Positions 31,302 to 40,548 of a stretch of DNA of 42,274 nucleotides are shown piece after piece. The notes under the pieces were generated by a model. That model was not told where the DNA came from. It ran no database searches and saw only the letters and a program-made list of their open reading frames with translations. The translations under genes were made by a program, and so were the position numbers. Position 1 is the stretch's first letter; every line of letters begins with the position of its first letter. Source of the stretch: Candidatus Nanopelagicaceae bacterium (GTDB lineage: Bacteria > Actinomycetota > Actinomycetes > Nanopelagicales > Nanopelagicaceae); contig JANQVH010000011.1 in the NCBI GenBank assembly GCA_030730425.1, positions 1 to 42,274 on the forward strand, written 5' to 3'.

Positions 31302-32105
31302 ATGACTGACTTGCGCTTTATCTCACGCTCTCAAGATGGAGAACATTTAGAGCTAAGTGATGGCGAAGGAAATAATTTCTCACTAAGAGTTAGCGATACT
31401 TTGCGCGCTGCTGTTAACGAACGCCGTTTAGCAACAGTAGTTGAGAGCGCTCCACAATATTCAATCAAAGAGATTCAAGCTCGCCTGAGAGCTGGCGAAA
31501 GCTTTGTTGAAGTTGCTCGCATCTCAGGATTATCAATTGAAAAAGTTGAGCGTTATGCAAGTCCAATATTGCAGGAGCGCGCTTGGATTATTGAACTTGC
31601 AGAGAAGGCTTCACCGAAGGGAACATCTCTTCCCCTCTCAGAATTAGTCATTCAACGTCTTGCTCCTCGAGGCGTCAATATGAATCAGATCTCTTGGAAT
31701 ACCTGGAGGCTAGATGATGGAACTTGGCATCTAGTTCTCACCTATCCATCAAGAGATGGGCAATCTGAGGCAACTTGGAGCTTTGATGCAAATAAACGAA
31801 CTCTCCACTCAAGAGATGATGGCGCTAGATGGATTAATGGCGAAGAAGTTTCACAGAAGAGCGCACCGAAAAATGATCGATTAAGTGATCATGGAGTTCT
31901 CTTTCCAATGGAGGGAGAAACTTCTCAGCCGCCTCGTTTAGTTGCGGTGAGAACTGATCCAAACCTTCTTGAGGAGACAAGTTCGATAAAAGAGATTGCT
32001 CCTGATGCTAAGAAAGATGGCGTAACTAAGAGAATTTCAATTCCATCCTGGGATGACATTATGTTTGGGCGAGGCAAGAAGAAAGATGAGCAAGAGGAAG
32101 AGTAA
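31302..32105 (+). CDS. sepH: Septation protein SepH
   Basis: A 267-residue protein with the N-terminal domain formerly DUF3071 (about 1-175). It starts with T-D-L-R-F-I-S-R-S-Q-D-G and L-E-L-S-D-G-E-G and contains a helix-turn-helix-like A-R-L-R-A-G-E-S-F-V-E-V-A-R-I-S-G. The C-terminal part is charged and low in complexity, ending with an acidic E-E-E tail. SepH binds FtsZ and helps sporulation-septum and division-ring assembly in actinobacteria. It is specific to actinobacteria, so it supports the taxonomy. No Shine-Dalgarno is seen; CAATCT sits 6 bases before the ATG as a weak -10. The 3' end abuts the convergent phosphodiesterase gene with 4 bases between. Confidence 0.9.
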   Translation: MTDLRFISRSQDGEHLELSDGEGNNFSLRVSDTLRAAVNERRLATVVESAPQYSIKEIQARLRAGESFVEVARISGLSIEKVERYASPILQERAWIIELAEKASPKGTSLPLSELVIQRLAPRGVNMNQISWNTWRLDDGTWHLVLTYPSRDGQSEATWSFDANKRTLHSRDDGARWINGEEVSQKSAPKNDRLSDHGVLFPMEGETSQPPRLVAVRTDPNLLEETSSIKEIAPDAKKDGVTKRISIPSWDDIMFGRGKKKDEQEEE

Positions 32106-32109
32106 AGAC

Positions 32110-33210
32110 TTAAATATCAGCGCTTAATAAAGGTATTGCAGTCTCAGCTTGAGTAGTTCCCCCATGATGTCCGACCATAGATAGTTGCAGCTCTTGCCTC
32201 TCAGCCTCAACCATTATGAACTCGCCGTTGGCAATAGCGATCAAATCACCAATTCGATCCAGATTCTTATCTAATACTTCAGGGCCAAATAGATTTAAAG
32301 CAATGGCTTCTTGCCGAGTGTAGAGAGTCACTTTTTCTTTAAAGAACTCCTGCCACTGTGACTTTGTCTCATCAACGCTACCTGGCTTTAGATAGAGATA
32401 GCGCACTCTTGGTTCGCCCCCAAGTAAATCGACGTTTTTGAGCAAGTCATTTTCTTTCCCTAAAACTACATAATCATCTCTATTAATCATTCCATGATCG
32501 GATGTAATCCATAGCCGGCTTCCTTTAGGCAAGTTTTCAATGAGTTTCAAGATTAAATCTGCGCTCTTTGCCATGGCATAGTGAAACTTCTCAGAGCCTA
32601 ACCCTTCGCGATGCGAGGCATCATCAACGTCATTTAAATATAGATAGGCAAAAGATCTAGTTTTACTAAGAGCGCTCTTTGCTTGATCAACCATCTCATC
32701 TACCTGATTAACTCCATAGTAATCGGCGCCACGTAGAGCCGCCCTAGTAAAGCCCGTTTCTTGATAACGTTTTGCTGCAATGTGAGAGACCTTAACTCCT
32801 TGCTTCTTTGCTCGCTCAAATAAAGTTGCCTCTGATTGCCAGATGTAAGGATCTACTCGTTCATCCCATTTAAGAGCATTTAACAAACGCTCCGGAGTTC
32901 CACTATTTGGAACTCGCATTGTGTAACCAACCATTCCATGAACTCCAACTGCGCAACCTGTACCAAGGGAGGTCAAACTGGCAGAAGTTGTTGAAGGGAA
33001 AGTAGCTTGCAATTGGCTATGGTTTTTAACTTGCGAAAATATTGGTAGCTCTTTACTAACTAGCTCTAGCGCATTAACTCCCATGCCATCTACTAGAAGC
33101 AAGCACTCTCTCTGACCCTCATTATTGCTAAGCCCTAAAGAATTAATGCAGTTAGATACCCCAAGTGTTGCAAATATCGATTGAGATAAATCTGAGAGCA
33201 GGTAGGCCAC
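32110..33210 (-). CDS. Nucleotide pyrophosphatase/phosphodiesterase family protein
   Basis: A protein of about 366 residues in the alkaline phosphatase superfamily. The metal-nucleophile region is L-L-V-D-G-M-G-V near the N-terminus with the T-F-P-S-T-T-S-A-S-L-T-S-L-G nucleophile threonine segment. Later segments are Y-L-N-D-V-D-D-A-S-H, W-I-T-S-D-H-G-M-I and M-V-G-H-H-G-G. These are metal ligands typical of type I phosphodiesterases. The natural substrate is unknown. GTG 33210 is chosen; a TTG at 33249 would overlap the divergent psuG start. Neither has a clear -10 or Shine-Dalgarno, so the N-terminus is uncertain. It sits next to psuG-psuK, so a nucleotide substrate is possible. Confidence 0.8.
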   Translation of the reverse strand: MAYLLSDLSQSIFATLGVSNCINSLGLSNNEGQRECLLLVDGMGVNALELVSKELPIFSQVKNHSQLQATFPSTTSASLTSLGTGCAVGVHGMVGYTMRVPNSGTPERLLNALKWDERVDPYIWQSEATLFERAKKQGVKVSHIAAKRYQETGFTRAALRGADYYGVNQVDEMVDQAKSALSKTRSFAYLYLNDVDDASHREGLGSEKFHYAMAKSADLILKLIENLPKGSRLWITSDHGMINRDDYVVLGKENDLLKNVDLLGGEPRVRYLYLKPGSVDETKSQWQEFFKEKVTLYTRQEAIALNLFGPEVLDKNLDRIGDLIAIANGEFIMVEAERQELQLSMVGHHGGTTQAETAIPLLSADI

Positions 33211-33241
33211 TGCCCTATCTTTCCAGTAACCTTGACCTCTA

Positions 33242-34135
33242 ATGATCAAATACTCAGAGGCGGTAGCTAAAGCCCTTGGAGATAAGAGCCCAATAGTTGC
33301 TCTGGAATCGACAATTATTACTCATGGACTCCCCCGGCCTAAGAATCTTGAGGTGGCCCTTGAAGTTGAGCAAATCGTTATCGAAGCCGGCGCAACGCCA
33401 GCAACAATTGCAATTATCGATGGCCAGATTCACATAGGACTAGAGCCTGATCAACTAACTCGCATCGCAAACGATGAAAATATCTTGAAGGCATCGATAA
33501 GAGATTTGGCAGTTATTTCTACTCAGAAAAAGAGCGCCGCTACAACAGTTGCTGCCACATCACATATTGCCAATATGGCCGGTATCTCCCTTTTTGCTAC
33601 CGGAGGTTTAGGCGGAGTCCATCGTGAAGCTTGGCAGAGCTGGGATGAGTCGGCAGATCTTCTAGCCTTAGCAAATACACCAGTTTTAATCGTCTGCTCT
33701 GGAGCAAAATCTATTCTCGATGTCAGCGCTACTTTAGAAAGACTTGAAACTCTATCGGTGCCCATTCTTGGCTATAAGACAAATAAGTTTCCTGGCTTCT
33801 ATCTCACTGACTCTGGCTTTGAATTAGAACATAGAGTAGAAACGGCGCGAGATATTGCCCAAATCTGGAGAGCTCGAGGCGATGTTGCCATAAATAAGTC
33901 TGCTCTAATTGTTGCTAATCCGGTTAGTAACCAAATGGATAAGGCTCTACATGATCAACTTCTCTTCGATGGTCTTTCCAAAGCAAAGATAGATGGAGTA
34001 GTTGGAAAAGCTGTTACTCCATTTCTTCTAGATTATTTCCATACCAATTCCAAAGGTGAATCTCTAAGAGTAAACATTGAGATAATCAAGGCAAATGCTG
34101 CTCTCGCAGCTCAGATTGCAGTAGCTCTTAAATAA
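33242..34135 (+). CDS. psuG: Pseudouridine-5'-phosphate glycosidase
   Basis: A 297-residue enzyme that splits pseudouridine 5'-phosphate to uracil and ribose 5-phosphate. Family blocks are A-L-E-S-T-I-I-T-H-G-L-P-R-P near residue 20, G-A-T-P-A-T-I-A-I-I-D-G, K-K-S-A-A-T-T-V-A-A-T (about 97-107), F-A-T-G-G-L-G-G-V-H-R, and C-S-G-A-K-S-I-L-D. It is followed two bases later by a ribokinase-family gene, the normal psuG-psuK pairing for pseudouridine salvage. TAACCT (33227-33232) lies 9 bases before the ATG as a possible -10 with a very short leader. Confidence 0.93.
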   Translation: MIKYSEAVAKALGDKSPIVALESTIITHGLPRPKNLEVALEVEQIVIEAGATPATIAIIDGQIHIGLEPDQLTRIANDENILKASIRDLAVISTQKKSAATTVAATSHIANMAGISLFATGGLGGVHREAWQSWDESADLLALANTPVLIVCSGAKSILDVSATLERLETLSVPILGYKTNKFPGFYLTDSGFELEHRVETARDIAQIWRARGDVAINKSALIVANPVSNQMDKALHDQLLFDGLSKAKIDGVVGKAVTPFLLDYFHTNSKGESLRVNIEIIKANAALAAQIAVALK

Positions 34136-34137
34136 CT

Positions 34138-35028
34138 ATGGCTCAAATTCTCTGCATTGGCGATGCCATGCTTGATGTAATTGTTAAGATGCAAGGGCAG
34201 ATGTATCTTGGTAGTGACACAGTCTCTCAAATCTCAACTCATGGCGGCGGAGCTGCAGCAAATACTGCTACCTGGCTCGCCTCATCTGGCCATAAGGTTT
34301 TCTACGTCTGTCGCATTGGAGATGATGCTGCTGGTCGAGTCATTGCCAATGAGTTTGATACTTGGAATATTGAATATAAGCCAGAGTTATTAAAAGAGCA
34401 TAGAACTGGAATTGTGGTCGTGCTAGTTGATCAAAATGGTGAGCGTTCAATGTTTCCAGATAGAGGAGCAAATTCTGGTCTTAGTGAATTAGATCTGCCT
34501 GATCTCTCTAGATTTGGCGCTGTTTTTCTCTCTGGCTATGCCCTCTTTAATCCCCTCTCCCAAGATGGTGTTCTAAGAATGGTCAATGAGATGAGAGAGG
34601 CTAATTTAGAGATCTTCTTTAATCCTGGATCAGTTGGAGTAATGAGCAATCTTGGGGTAGATGCCTGTCGAAAGAGATGTAATTTAATGGATCTATTAAT
34701 TATGAATCAGGCTGAGGCAGAGTTTCTAACTGGAGAAAGTGATGTTAAAAGTGCGCTAAATGAACTCTCTAAAGATGTCGAAACGGTTGTTATAACTACA
34801 AATAGCCAAGGGGCAATGGGTAAATCAAGGGGGAAGCAGATAATAAATTCTCCGATTCTGCCAATTACTGCAATTGATTCCACAGGAGCCGGAGATGCAT
34901 TTGCTGCTGGATTTATTGGAAGATGGATTGAATCTAAAGATTTAGAATCATCTCTAAAGGCTGGAAATTCATTGGCCAGTGGATGTGTCACAACTATCGG
35001 GGCTAGACCGAGCGTCAATCCCAAGTAA
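34138..35028 (+). CDS. psuK: PfkB-family kinase, probable pseudouridine kinase
   Basis: A 296-residue ribokinase-fold sugar kinase. The N-terminus G-D-A-M-L-D-V-I-V and [11 protein letters not shown] are typical, and the C-terminal anion hole [13 protein letters not shown] with catalytic Asp is near residues 243-255. It starts two bases after psuG, so phosphorylation of pseudouridine is the expected role. PfkB kinases are hard to assign by sequence, so the substrate call is contextual; ribose or another nucleoside is possible. Confidence 0.85.
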   Translation: MAQILCIGDAMLDVIVKMQGQMYLGSDTVSQISTHGGGAAANTATWLASSGHKVFYVCRIGDDAAGRVIANEFDTWNIEYKPELLKEHRTGIVVVLVDQNGERSMFPDRGANSGLSELDLPDLSRFGAVFLSGYALFNPLSQDGVLRMVNEMREANLEIFFNPGSVGVMSNLGVDACRKRCNLMDLLIMNQAEAEFLTGESDVKSALNELSKDVETVVITTNSQGAMGKSRGKQIINSPILPITAIDSTGAGDAFAAGFIGRWIESKDLESSLKAGNSLASGCVTTIGARPSVNPK

Positions 35029-35056
35029 TTCATACTTTACTTGGCAGAATCACGCC

Positions 35057-36574
35057 ATGGCTAAATCAGATTCAGGCAAGAGCTCGGGCAAGAAAGTAGT
35101 AGCTGCTAAGCCAGGAGAGTTCCCAGGAAAAATTGTTGATATCGATGTCTCATCAGAGATGTCAGATTCATTTCTAGAGTATGCCTACTCTGTTATTTAC
35201 TCCAGAGCACTTCCTGATGCCAGAGATGGATTAAAGCCAGTGCATCGCAGAATTCTCCACCAGATGTCTGAGATGGGGCTACGTCCAGATAAAGGCCATG
35301 TTAAGAGCGCGCGCGTTGTTGGCGAGGTGATGGGCAAATTACATCCCCATGGCGATGGAGCAATTTATGACGCTTTGGTGCGAATGGCGCAGAACTTTTC
35401 AATGCGTCTGCCATTAGTTGATGGCCATGGAAATTTTGGCTCACTTGATGCTGGGCCCGCAGCTATGCGTTATACGGAGGCAAGACTTGCAAGCGCGGCG
35501 CTAATGATGGTCGAGGAAGCCGATGAAGATACCGTCGATTTTGGTGCAAATTATGATGGACAGATATTAGAACCATTGGTACTACCTGCAGCCTTTCCTA
35601 ATCTTTTGGTTAATGGCGCAACAGGTATTGCCGTTGGAATGGCCACAAATATGGCTCCTCATAACTTAGGTGAAGTAATACAAGCAACAAAACACTTGAT
35701 TGAAAATCCTAGCGCGACCTTAAAGCAGTTAATGAAATTCATTCCGGCGCCAGATTTTCCAACCGGGGGAAGCATTATCGGCAAAGAGGGCATCCTTGAG
35801 GCTTATCAAGGTGGCAAGGGGGCTTTTAAAGTTCGCGCCAAAGTTGAAATTGGCAAGGTCAGTGCTCGTAAATCAGGAATTACCATCACCGAACTTCCAT
35901 TTAATATTGGCCCTGAAAAAGTTGTTGAGCGAATTAGCGATCTAGTTAAATCAAAGAAGATTCAAGGCATCTCAGACATTATCGATCTAACCGATGGACA
36001 ATCTGGAACAAAGGTTGTTGTTGAGGTTAAAAATGGCTTTGAGCCAGAGGCAGTGCTAGAAAACCTCTATAAGCTCACCCCGCTTGAGGATGCCTTCTCT
36101 ATAAACGCTGTTGCTCTAGTTAATGGCAAGCCAAAGACTCTGGGTTTGAAGGAACTGCTTCAGGTCTTTATTGATCATCGAATCCAGGTAGTAACAAGAA
36201 GGTCTAATTTTAGAAAAACTAAAGCCTCTGCTCGCTTAAACCTAGTTGAAGGATTATTAAAGGCAATTCTCGATATCGATAAAGTAGTAAAAATCATTAG
36301 AGGAAGCGATGATGCAAATGAAGCAAAGGAATCACTCATAAAGAGCTTTAAGCTAAGCGATGAACAAGCTACCTACATCCTGGATATGCCGCTTAGAAGG
36401 TTAACAAAGATGTCAAAGATTGAGCTAGATACTGAGGCTAAAGAGCTTAAAGCCACTATCTCCAAGCTCACAGCTCTACTAAAGAGTGAAGAGGCCCTAC
36501 GAAATCAAGTATCAGATGAGTTAAGTGAAGTTAGCGCCAAATACGCAACGGAGCGACGTACCCTAATTGCTTAA
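35057..36574 (+). CDS. parC: Topoisomerase IV subunit A, short form lacking the C-terminal domain
   Basis: A 505-residue type IIA topoisomerase A subunit. The breakage-reunion domain is complete: [31 protein letters not shown], and the [10 protein letters not shown] segment holding the catalytic Tyr. The tower and coiled-coil regions end near residue 500, and no beta-pinwheel C-terminal domain follows. Usual GyrA/ParC proteins are 750-850 residues. The parE gene converges on it with a four-base overlap, which argues for topoisomerase IV. The ATG is chosen over earlier in-frame codons inside psuK; CAGAAT lies 6 bases upstream. The Ser83-equivalent of E. coli GyrA is Gly here. Confidence 0.9.
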   Translation: MAKSDSGKSSGKKVVAAKPGEFPGKIVDIDVSSEMSDSFLEYAYSVIYSRALPDARDGLKPVHRRILHQMSEMGLRPDKGHVKSARVVGEVMGKLHPHGDGAIYDALVRMAQNFSMRLPLVDGHGNFGSLDAGPAAMRYTEARLASAALMMVEEADEDTVDFGANYDGQILEPLVLPAAFPNLLVNGATGIAVGMATNMAPHNLGEVIQATKHLIENPSATLKQLMKFIPAPDFPTGGSIIGKEGILEAYQGGKGAFKVRAKVEIGKVSARKSGITITELPFNIGPEKVVERISDLVKSKKIQGISDIIDLTDGQSGTKVVVEVKNGFEPEAVLENLYKLTPLEDAFSINAVALVNGKPKTLGLKELLQVFIDHRIQVVTRRSNFRKTKASARLNLVEGLLKAILDIDKVVKIIRGSDDANEAKESLIKSFKLSDEQATYILDMPLRRLTKMSKIELDTEAKELKATISKLTALLKSEEALRNQVSDELSEVSAKYATERRTLIA

Positions 36575-38658
36575 GCGTCAATTCTTTCGCGATCGATATC
36601 TGCAGTTGCTATAAATTCTTTTCTAGGAGCAACTTCATTACCCATCAATAGCTCGAAGATCCTCTCGGCTGCTGCTGCATCTTTAATGGTAATTCTTCTT
36701 AGTGTGCGCTTATCAGGATCCATAGTCGTCTCACGGAGCTGATCGGCATCCATCTCGCCAAGGCCTTTATAGCGCTGAAGTGGCTCTTTCCATCTCTTGC
36801 CTTGCTTCTTCAACTCGGTCAATAGTTTTTTCATATCATCATCGGAGTAGGTGTAGTGCACCTCTCCCTTCTTGCCGCCCCCGCCAATAACTTCAATGCG
36901 ATGAAGTGGCGGAATTGCAGCAAAGACTCGTCCATCATCAATTAGCGGCTTCATATAACGATAGAGCAGAGTGAGCATTAAACATCTGATGTGAGCCCCA
37001 TCAACATCAGCATCTGACATCAGAATGACTCTTCCATATCTAGCATCTTCTAGGGTAAATGATTTTCCAGATCCAGCCCCAATTACTTGGATTATTGCTG
37101 CGCACTCTGCGTTATCTAGCATCTGAGATAGCGAGGCCTTTTGAACATTTAATATCTTTCCCTTAAGAGGCAAGATTGCTTGGAACTCAGAATTTCTTGC
37201 AGCCTTAGTAGTTCCAAGAGCTGATTCACCTTCAACAATAAATAGCTCAGTTCGCGAAACATCCTCAGAGCGACAATCAGAGAGCTTGGCAGGAAGTGAT
37301 GAGCTCTCAAGGGCGTTCTTTCTTCGTTGCAACTCCTTATGAGCTCTCGATGAAATACGAGTTCTTGAGGCATTGGCAACTTTCTCTAAAACAATTAGCC
37401 CATTTGCCTTATCGATTCGCTTAGTGGTCGTAAAAAACTTCTTAAGCTCATCTGAGACTACTTGAGTCACAATCTTTGTTACTGCAGGAGTTCCTAGAAC
37501 CTCTTTGGTCTGACCTTCAAATTGCGGCTCTTGCATCCGAACTGTTACAACTGCAGTTAACCCCTCGATGATATCTTCCTTAATTACATCAAGCTCATTC
37601 TTTTTTAGAACTCCTTTGGCGCGGAGGAATTCGTTAAAAGTTTTCACTAAAGCCTTTTCAAAGCCTTGAACATGGGTTCCACCCTTTGGAGTTGCAATAA
37701 TATTTACAAAGGAGCGAACTGTGCTCTCATAGCCATTACCCCACTTAATAGCGATATCAACGCCCATATCTCGCTCAACTTCTTGAGGCTCAAGATGGCC
37801 CTTTTCATCAAGAACCGGAACTGTCTCTTGGTAATGGCCTTCCCCAGTTAAGCGAATTACATCTCCCACTGCCTCATCAGGCTGAATAAAGTGGCAATAC
37901 TCCGAGATTCCTCCTTTATGAAAGAAAGTCTCGGAGCTCTTTTCTTTACTGCGATTGTCATTAACAATCAGAGTAAGGCCTGGAACTAGATAGGAAGTTT
38001 GACGAGCCCTGGTGTAGATCTCCTCTAAATCATGCTGTGCATCTTTTAGAAATATCTGTTTATCTGACCACCACTTAATTCTTGTTCCAGTTATCTTTGC
38101 AGAGACTTTTCCAATTATGCGAAGTCCTGACTTAGGTTCAAATGGTGCATTAGGGCCATCGCCATCAAAGATTCCAGCAACGCCGCGTTTAAATGACATC
38201 CAATAAATCTTTCCATCACGATCTACTTCAACATCAAGGCGAGATGCCAGAGCATTTACAACAGATGCTCCCACTCCATGAAGGCCACCAGTTGCCGCAT
38301 AAGATCCCCCACCAAACTTTCCACCAGCATGTAGCCGGGTCATCACAACTTCTACTCCGGTAAGTCCTGTTTTAGGTTCCTTATCAACCGGGATACCTCG
38401 TCCATCATCATGAACCTCAATCGATCCATCTTTTTCTAGATTAATCTCAATCTTCTTGCAATAACCTGCCAAGGATTCATCAACTGCGTTATCAATAATC
38501 TCCCAGAGGCAGTGCATAAGGCCGCGCCCATCGGTTGAACCGATATACATTCCTGGGCGCTTACGAACAGCATCAAGACCTTCTAATACTGAGAGATCTT
38601 TTGCTGAGTAAGACTTTTCTACGCTGCGCACCTGATCTGCGCTCTGAGTCTCTGCCAC
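36571..38658 (-). CDS. parE: Topoisomerase IV subunit B
   Basis: A 695-residue type IIA topoisomerase B subunit. The GHKL ATPase region has [33 protein letters not shown] and [14 protein letters not shown]. The TOPRIM part has [10 protein letters not shown], and [10 protein letters not shown] near residue 540. Length fits a ParE. The call over GyrB comes from closeness to the principal sigma factor, as in Streptomyces, and from the convergent parC. GTG 38658 is the chosen start: TACCCT (38672-38667, minus strand) ends 8 bases before it. A TTG at 38667 overlaps that box. Confidence 0.92.
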   Translation of the reverse strand: MAETQSADQVRSVEKSYSAKDLSVLEGLDAVRKRPGMYIGSTDGRGLMHCLWEIIDNAVDESLAGYCKKIEINLEKDGSIEVHDDGRGIPVDKEPKTGLTGVEVVMTRLHAGGKFGGGSYAATGGLHGVGASVVNALASRLDVEVDRDGKIYWMSFKRGVAGIFDGDGPNAPFEPKSGLRIIGKVSAKITGTRIKWWSDKQIFLKDAQHDLEEIYTRARQTSYLVPGLTLIVNDNRSKEKSSETFFHKGGISEYCHFIQPDEAVGDVIRLTGEGHYQETVPVLDEKGHLEPQEVERDMGVDIAIKWGNGYESTVRSFVNIIATPKGGTHVQGFEKALVKTFNEFLRAKGVLKKNELDVIKEDIIEGLTAVVTVRMQEPQFEGQTKEVLGTPAVTKIVTQVVSDELKKFFTTTKRIDKANGLIVLEKVANASRTRISSRAHKELQRRKNALESSSLPAKLSDCRSEDVSRTELFIVEGESALGTTKAARNSEFQAILPLKGKILNVQKASLSQMLDNAECAAIIQVIGAGSGKSFTLEDARYGRVILMSDADVDGAHIRCLMLTLLYRYMKPLIDDGRVFAAIPPLHRIEVIGGGGKKGEVHYTYSDDDMKKLLTELKKQGKRWKEPLQRYKGLGEMDADQLRETTMDPDKRTLRRITIKDAAAAERIFELLMGNEVAPRKEFIATADIDRERIDA

Positions 38659-38847
38659 GATGGGCAAGGGTATCTATGAGATCCAAGGAGTCTCTTAATA
38701 CGCGCCGAGTGGGGTGAGGATTTCGATATTCAGTGAATAAAGTCATCAATTATGAGAAAAAACTTTGATTTCGACCTGCGGGGAATAAGCAAGAGGTGGT
38801 TTGATGTTCCACTAGAACCAAACGAGTATAGGAAAGGTTGGCCAGAA

Positions 38848-39066
38848 ATGACCGATAATCTATTGCTTACCTCATCTCCCCTTAGCGCTCTTGATCGCTG
38901 TGATCGCTGTGGAGCGCAGGCTTATGTTCGTGCGGTTATGGCTAATGGATTTGAATTACTTTTCTGTGCTCATCATGCTAAAAAATACCAAGATGGGCTG
39001 GCAAGCGCAGCTGCTCGCATCGATGATGAGACTGAGCGTCTTAGCGCAGAATCAACGGCGAAATAA
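38848..39066 (+). CDS. Small zinc-ribbon protein, DUF7455 type
   Basis: A 72-residue protein with a C-D-R-C-G motif near residue 18 and a second C-A-H-H motif near residue 43, a small metal-binding fold with unknown function. Related short proteins lie between parE and the principal sigma factor in other actinobacteria, as here. ATG 38848 gives the usual length and begins M-T-D-N-L-L-L. An upstream ATG at 38752 would add a 32-residue basic N-terminus and is thought not to be used. The 190 bases before it (38659-38847) hold no other gene; AAAGG at 38833-38837 is a distant possible ribosome site. The 3' end overlaps the convergent oxidoreductase gene by 26 bases. Confidence 0.8.
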   Translation: MTDNLLLTSSPLSALDRCDRCGAQAYVRAVMANGFELLFCAHHAKKYQDGLASAAARIDDETERLSAESTAK

Positions 39067-40384
39067 GTTTTGAGACCAGACTGGGTCTTCCAGTTCTAGC
39101 CTCTTCTTTATCTGCAATCCCACTTAATTTCACTAGCGAGTTAACTGCCAAGTAACGAAGCGGCTCTATCTCCCACTTTCTAATCTTTTCGTTAACAAAG
39201 TGAAGATTACTTATCTCACTCTCTCTGCCAGTAATTAGCTCTGCCAATATCTTGCTAGCTAAATAACTCATAGTCACGCCATCTCCTGCATATCCACCTA
39301 GGCGGCCATATCCAGTTGCTTTATCAAATTGCACATATGGTTCCCAATTACGTGTAATTGCCACTGCCCCGCCCCAAGCATGAGTAAATTTCACCCTCTC
39401 TAAAACTGGAAACCAACGCTTAGCCATTCTCTCCAAGCTTTGATGAACAGAGTTAGTCATTTCCTTGGCTTCAATCAGCTTTGATCCAAAGGGATAGCTA
39501 GCTCCGCGCCCACCAATTGCTAGGCGATTATCTGTAGTCCGCTGGGCGTAATTAACTAGATGTGTTCCTTCAGCAAAGGTGAAGCGATTCTTAACTCCGA
39601 TTTGATCCCAAATCTCCTCTGGCAGAACTTCGCTAGCAATCATTAGTGAGTAGAGCGGGATAAATTCGCGCCCAGGATCTGAAAATGCCTCACTTGCTCT
39701 AATCACTATTGGAGCCTTGACTAATGAGCTATTTGCTAGGACTCCACGATCGGTATGAGTGGCAAATACCCCTTCAGCGATTACTACCCCTCTGCGCCTT
39801 AAGTATCTGGCCAGCCCCAAAACAAGTTGGAATGGATCAACCGTTGCGCATTGCGGATTAAATAACCCCCCTCGCAATTTAGATACCTGAATCAACTCAC
39901 CTATCTCAACTGCAGACGTCCATGTGTGTTCCGAATCGGCGCTCTCTTTTAATCGCTTCTCTTGCGCTTTATTTCTTGCAAACATAAGCGTTCCAGATTT
40001 AACAAAACTTGCCTTGGGGGCGATCTGCCCTGCTATCTGACCAATTTCATCAATAGCGCTAAATAGCGCTTTGAAGAGATTGTTGGTGGAATAAATACCA
40101 TGGCGTTTTTCAAGAGTTTTTCTATAGACCGGATAATCAGATGAAACCCAGCCACCATTTCTTCCACTTGCTCCATAGCCAAGTGATTTTGCCTCAAAGA
40201 TAACAATCGAGAGTTTAGGATCTAACTCCAGTAGGTGATAGGCCGACCATAGCCCTGAGAACCCGCCACCAATTATTGCTACATCGTAAGAGTTACTAAA
40301 TTCTGCCTGCTTACCGCTCTGCTTATAACCATCTGCCCAGAGCGAGTTATTCGGCGGTAAATCCTGCATCTCGATGTGAGCCAT
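39041..40384 (-). CDS. FAD-dependent oxidoreductase, DAO/amine-oxidase type
   Basis: A protein of about 447 residues with the FAD motif V-A-I-I-G-G-G-F-S-G-L-W-S-A-Y-H-L-L near residue 35, a G-A-S-G-R-N-G-G-W-V-S segment near 70 and a C-terminal L-G-G-Y-A-G-D-G-V-T region. This pattern fits the glycine oxidase / gamma-glutamylputrescine oxidase group. The substrate (an amino acid or polyamine derivative) is not determined. The start is uncertain: ATG 40384 and ATG 40369 both lie inside the 3' end of the CDGSH gene and have no Shine-Dalgarno. It follows the sigma factor and CDGSH genes on the same strand with overlaps, so coupled translation is likely. Confidence 0.85.
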   Translation of the reverse strand: MAHIEMQDLPPNNSLWADGYKQSGKQAEFSNSYDVAIIGGGFSGLWSAYHLLELDPKLSIVIFEAKSLGYGASGRNGGWVSSDYPVYRKTLEKRHGIYSTNNLFKALFSAIDEIGQIAGQIAPKASFVKSGTLMFARNKAQEKRLKESADSEHTWTSAVEIGELIQVSKLRGGLFNPQCATVDPFQLVLGLARYLRRRGVVIAEGVFATHTDRGVLANSSLVKAPIVIRASEAFSDPGREFIPLYSLMIASEVLPEEIWDQIGVKNRFTFAEGTHLVNYAQRTTDNRLAIGGRGASYPFGSKLIEAKEMTNSVHQSLERMAKRWFPVLERVKFTHAWGGAVAITRNWEPYVQFDKATGYGRLGGYAGDGVTMSYLASKILAELITGRESEISNLHFVNEKIRKWEIEPLRYLAVNSLVKLSGIADKEEARTGRPSLVSKLISPLILR

Positions 40385-40538
40385 CACAGAATGGTTTCTC
40401 TTTAGAATGTCCGCAGCGACAGAGTGAGAAGTTCTCTTTTGTCTCAAGAACATTGCCCTCTGCATCAACGAAATCAGCGGCGCCGCTCACGCGGATTGAA
40501 CCGTTGGGCTTTACATAAATCTTTGGACGATCTGACAT
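40347..40538 (-). CDS. CDGSH iron-sulfur domain protein
   Basis: A 63-residue protein with a single CDGSH motif, C-R-C-G-H-S-K-E-K-P-F-C-D-G-S-H (about 40-55), which binds a 2Fe-2S cluster through three Cys and one His. Redox or cluster-transfer roles are known for the family; the partner here is unknown. The ATG is preceded by AGGAG (40550-40546) at 7 bases, and this Shine-Dalgarno overlaps the TAG stop of the sigma factor gene, so translation is closely linked. Its own 3' end overlaps the start of the FAD oxidoreductase, a plausible electron-transfer partner. Confidence 0.9.
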   Translation of the reverse strand: MSDRPKIYVKPNGSIRVSGAADFVDAEGNVLETKENFSLCRCGHSKEKPFCDGSHRDAGFTAE

Positions 40539-40548
40539 GAACTATCTC

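Noticed and set aside
38752-38847. N-terminal extension of the zinc-ribbon gene from an ATG at 38752
   Set aside because: The extension would double the part before the CxxC motif with a basic segment not typical of the family; ATG 38848 gives the usual short protein. It cannot be fully excluded.
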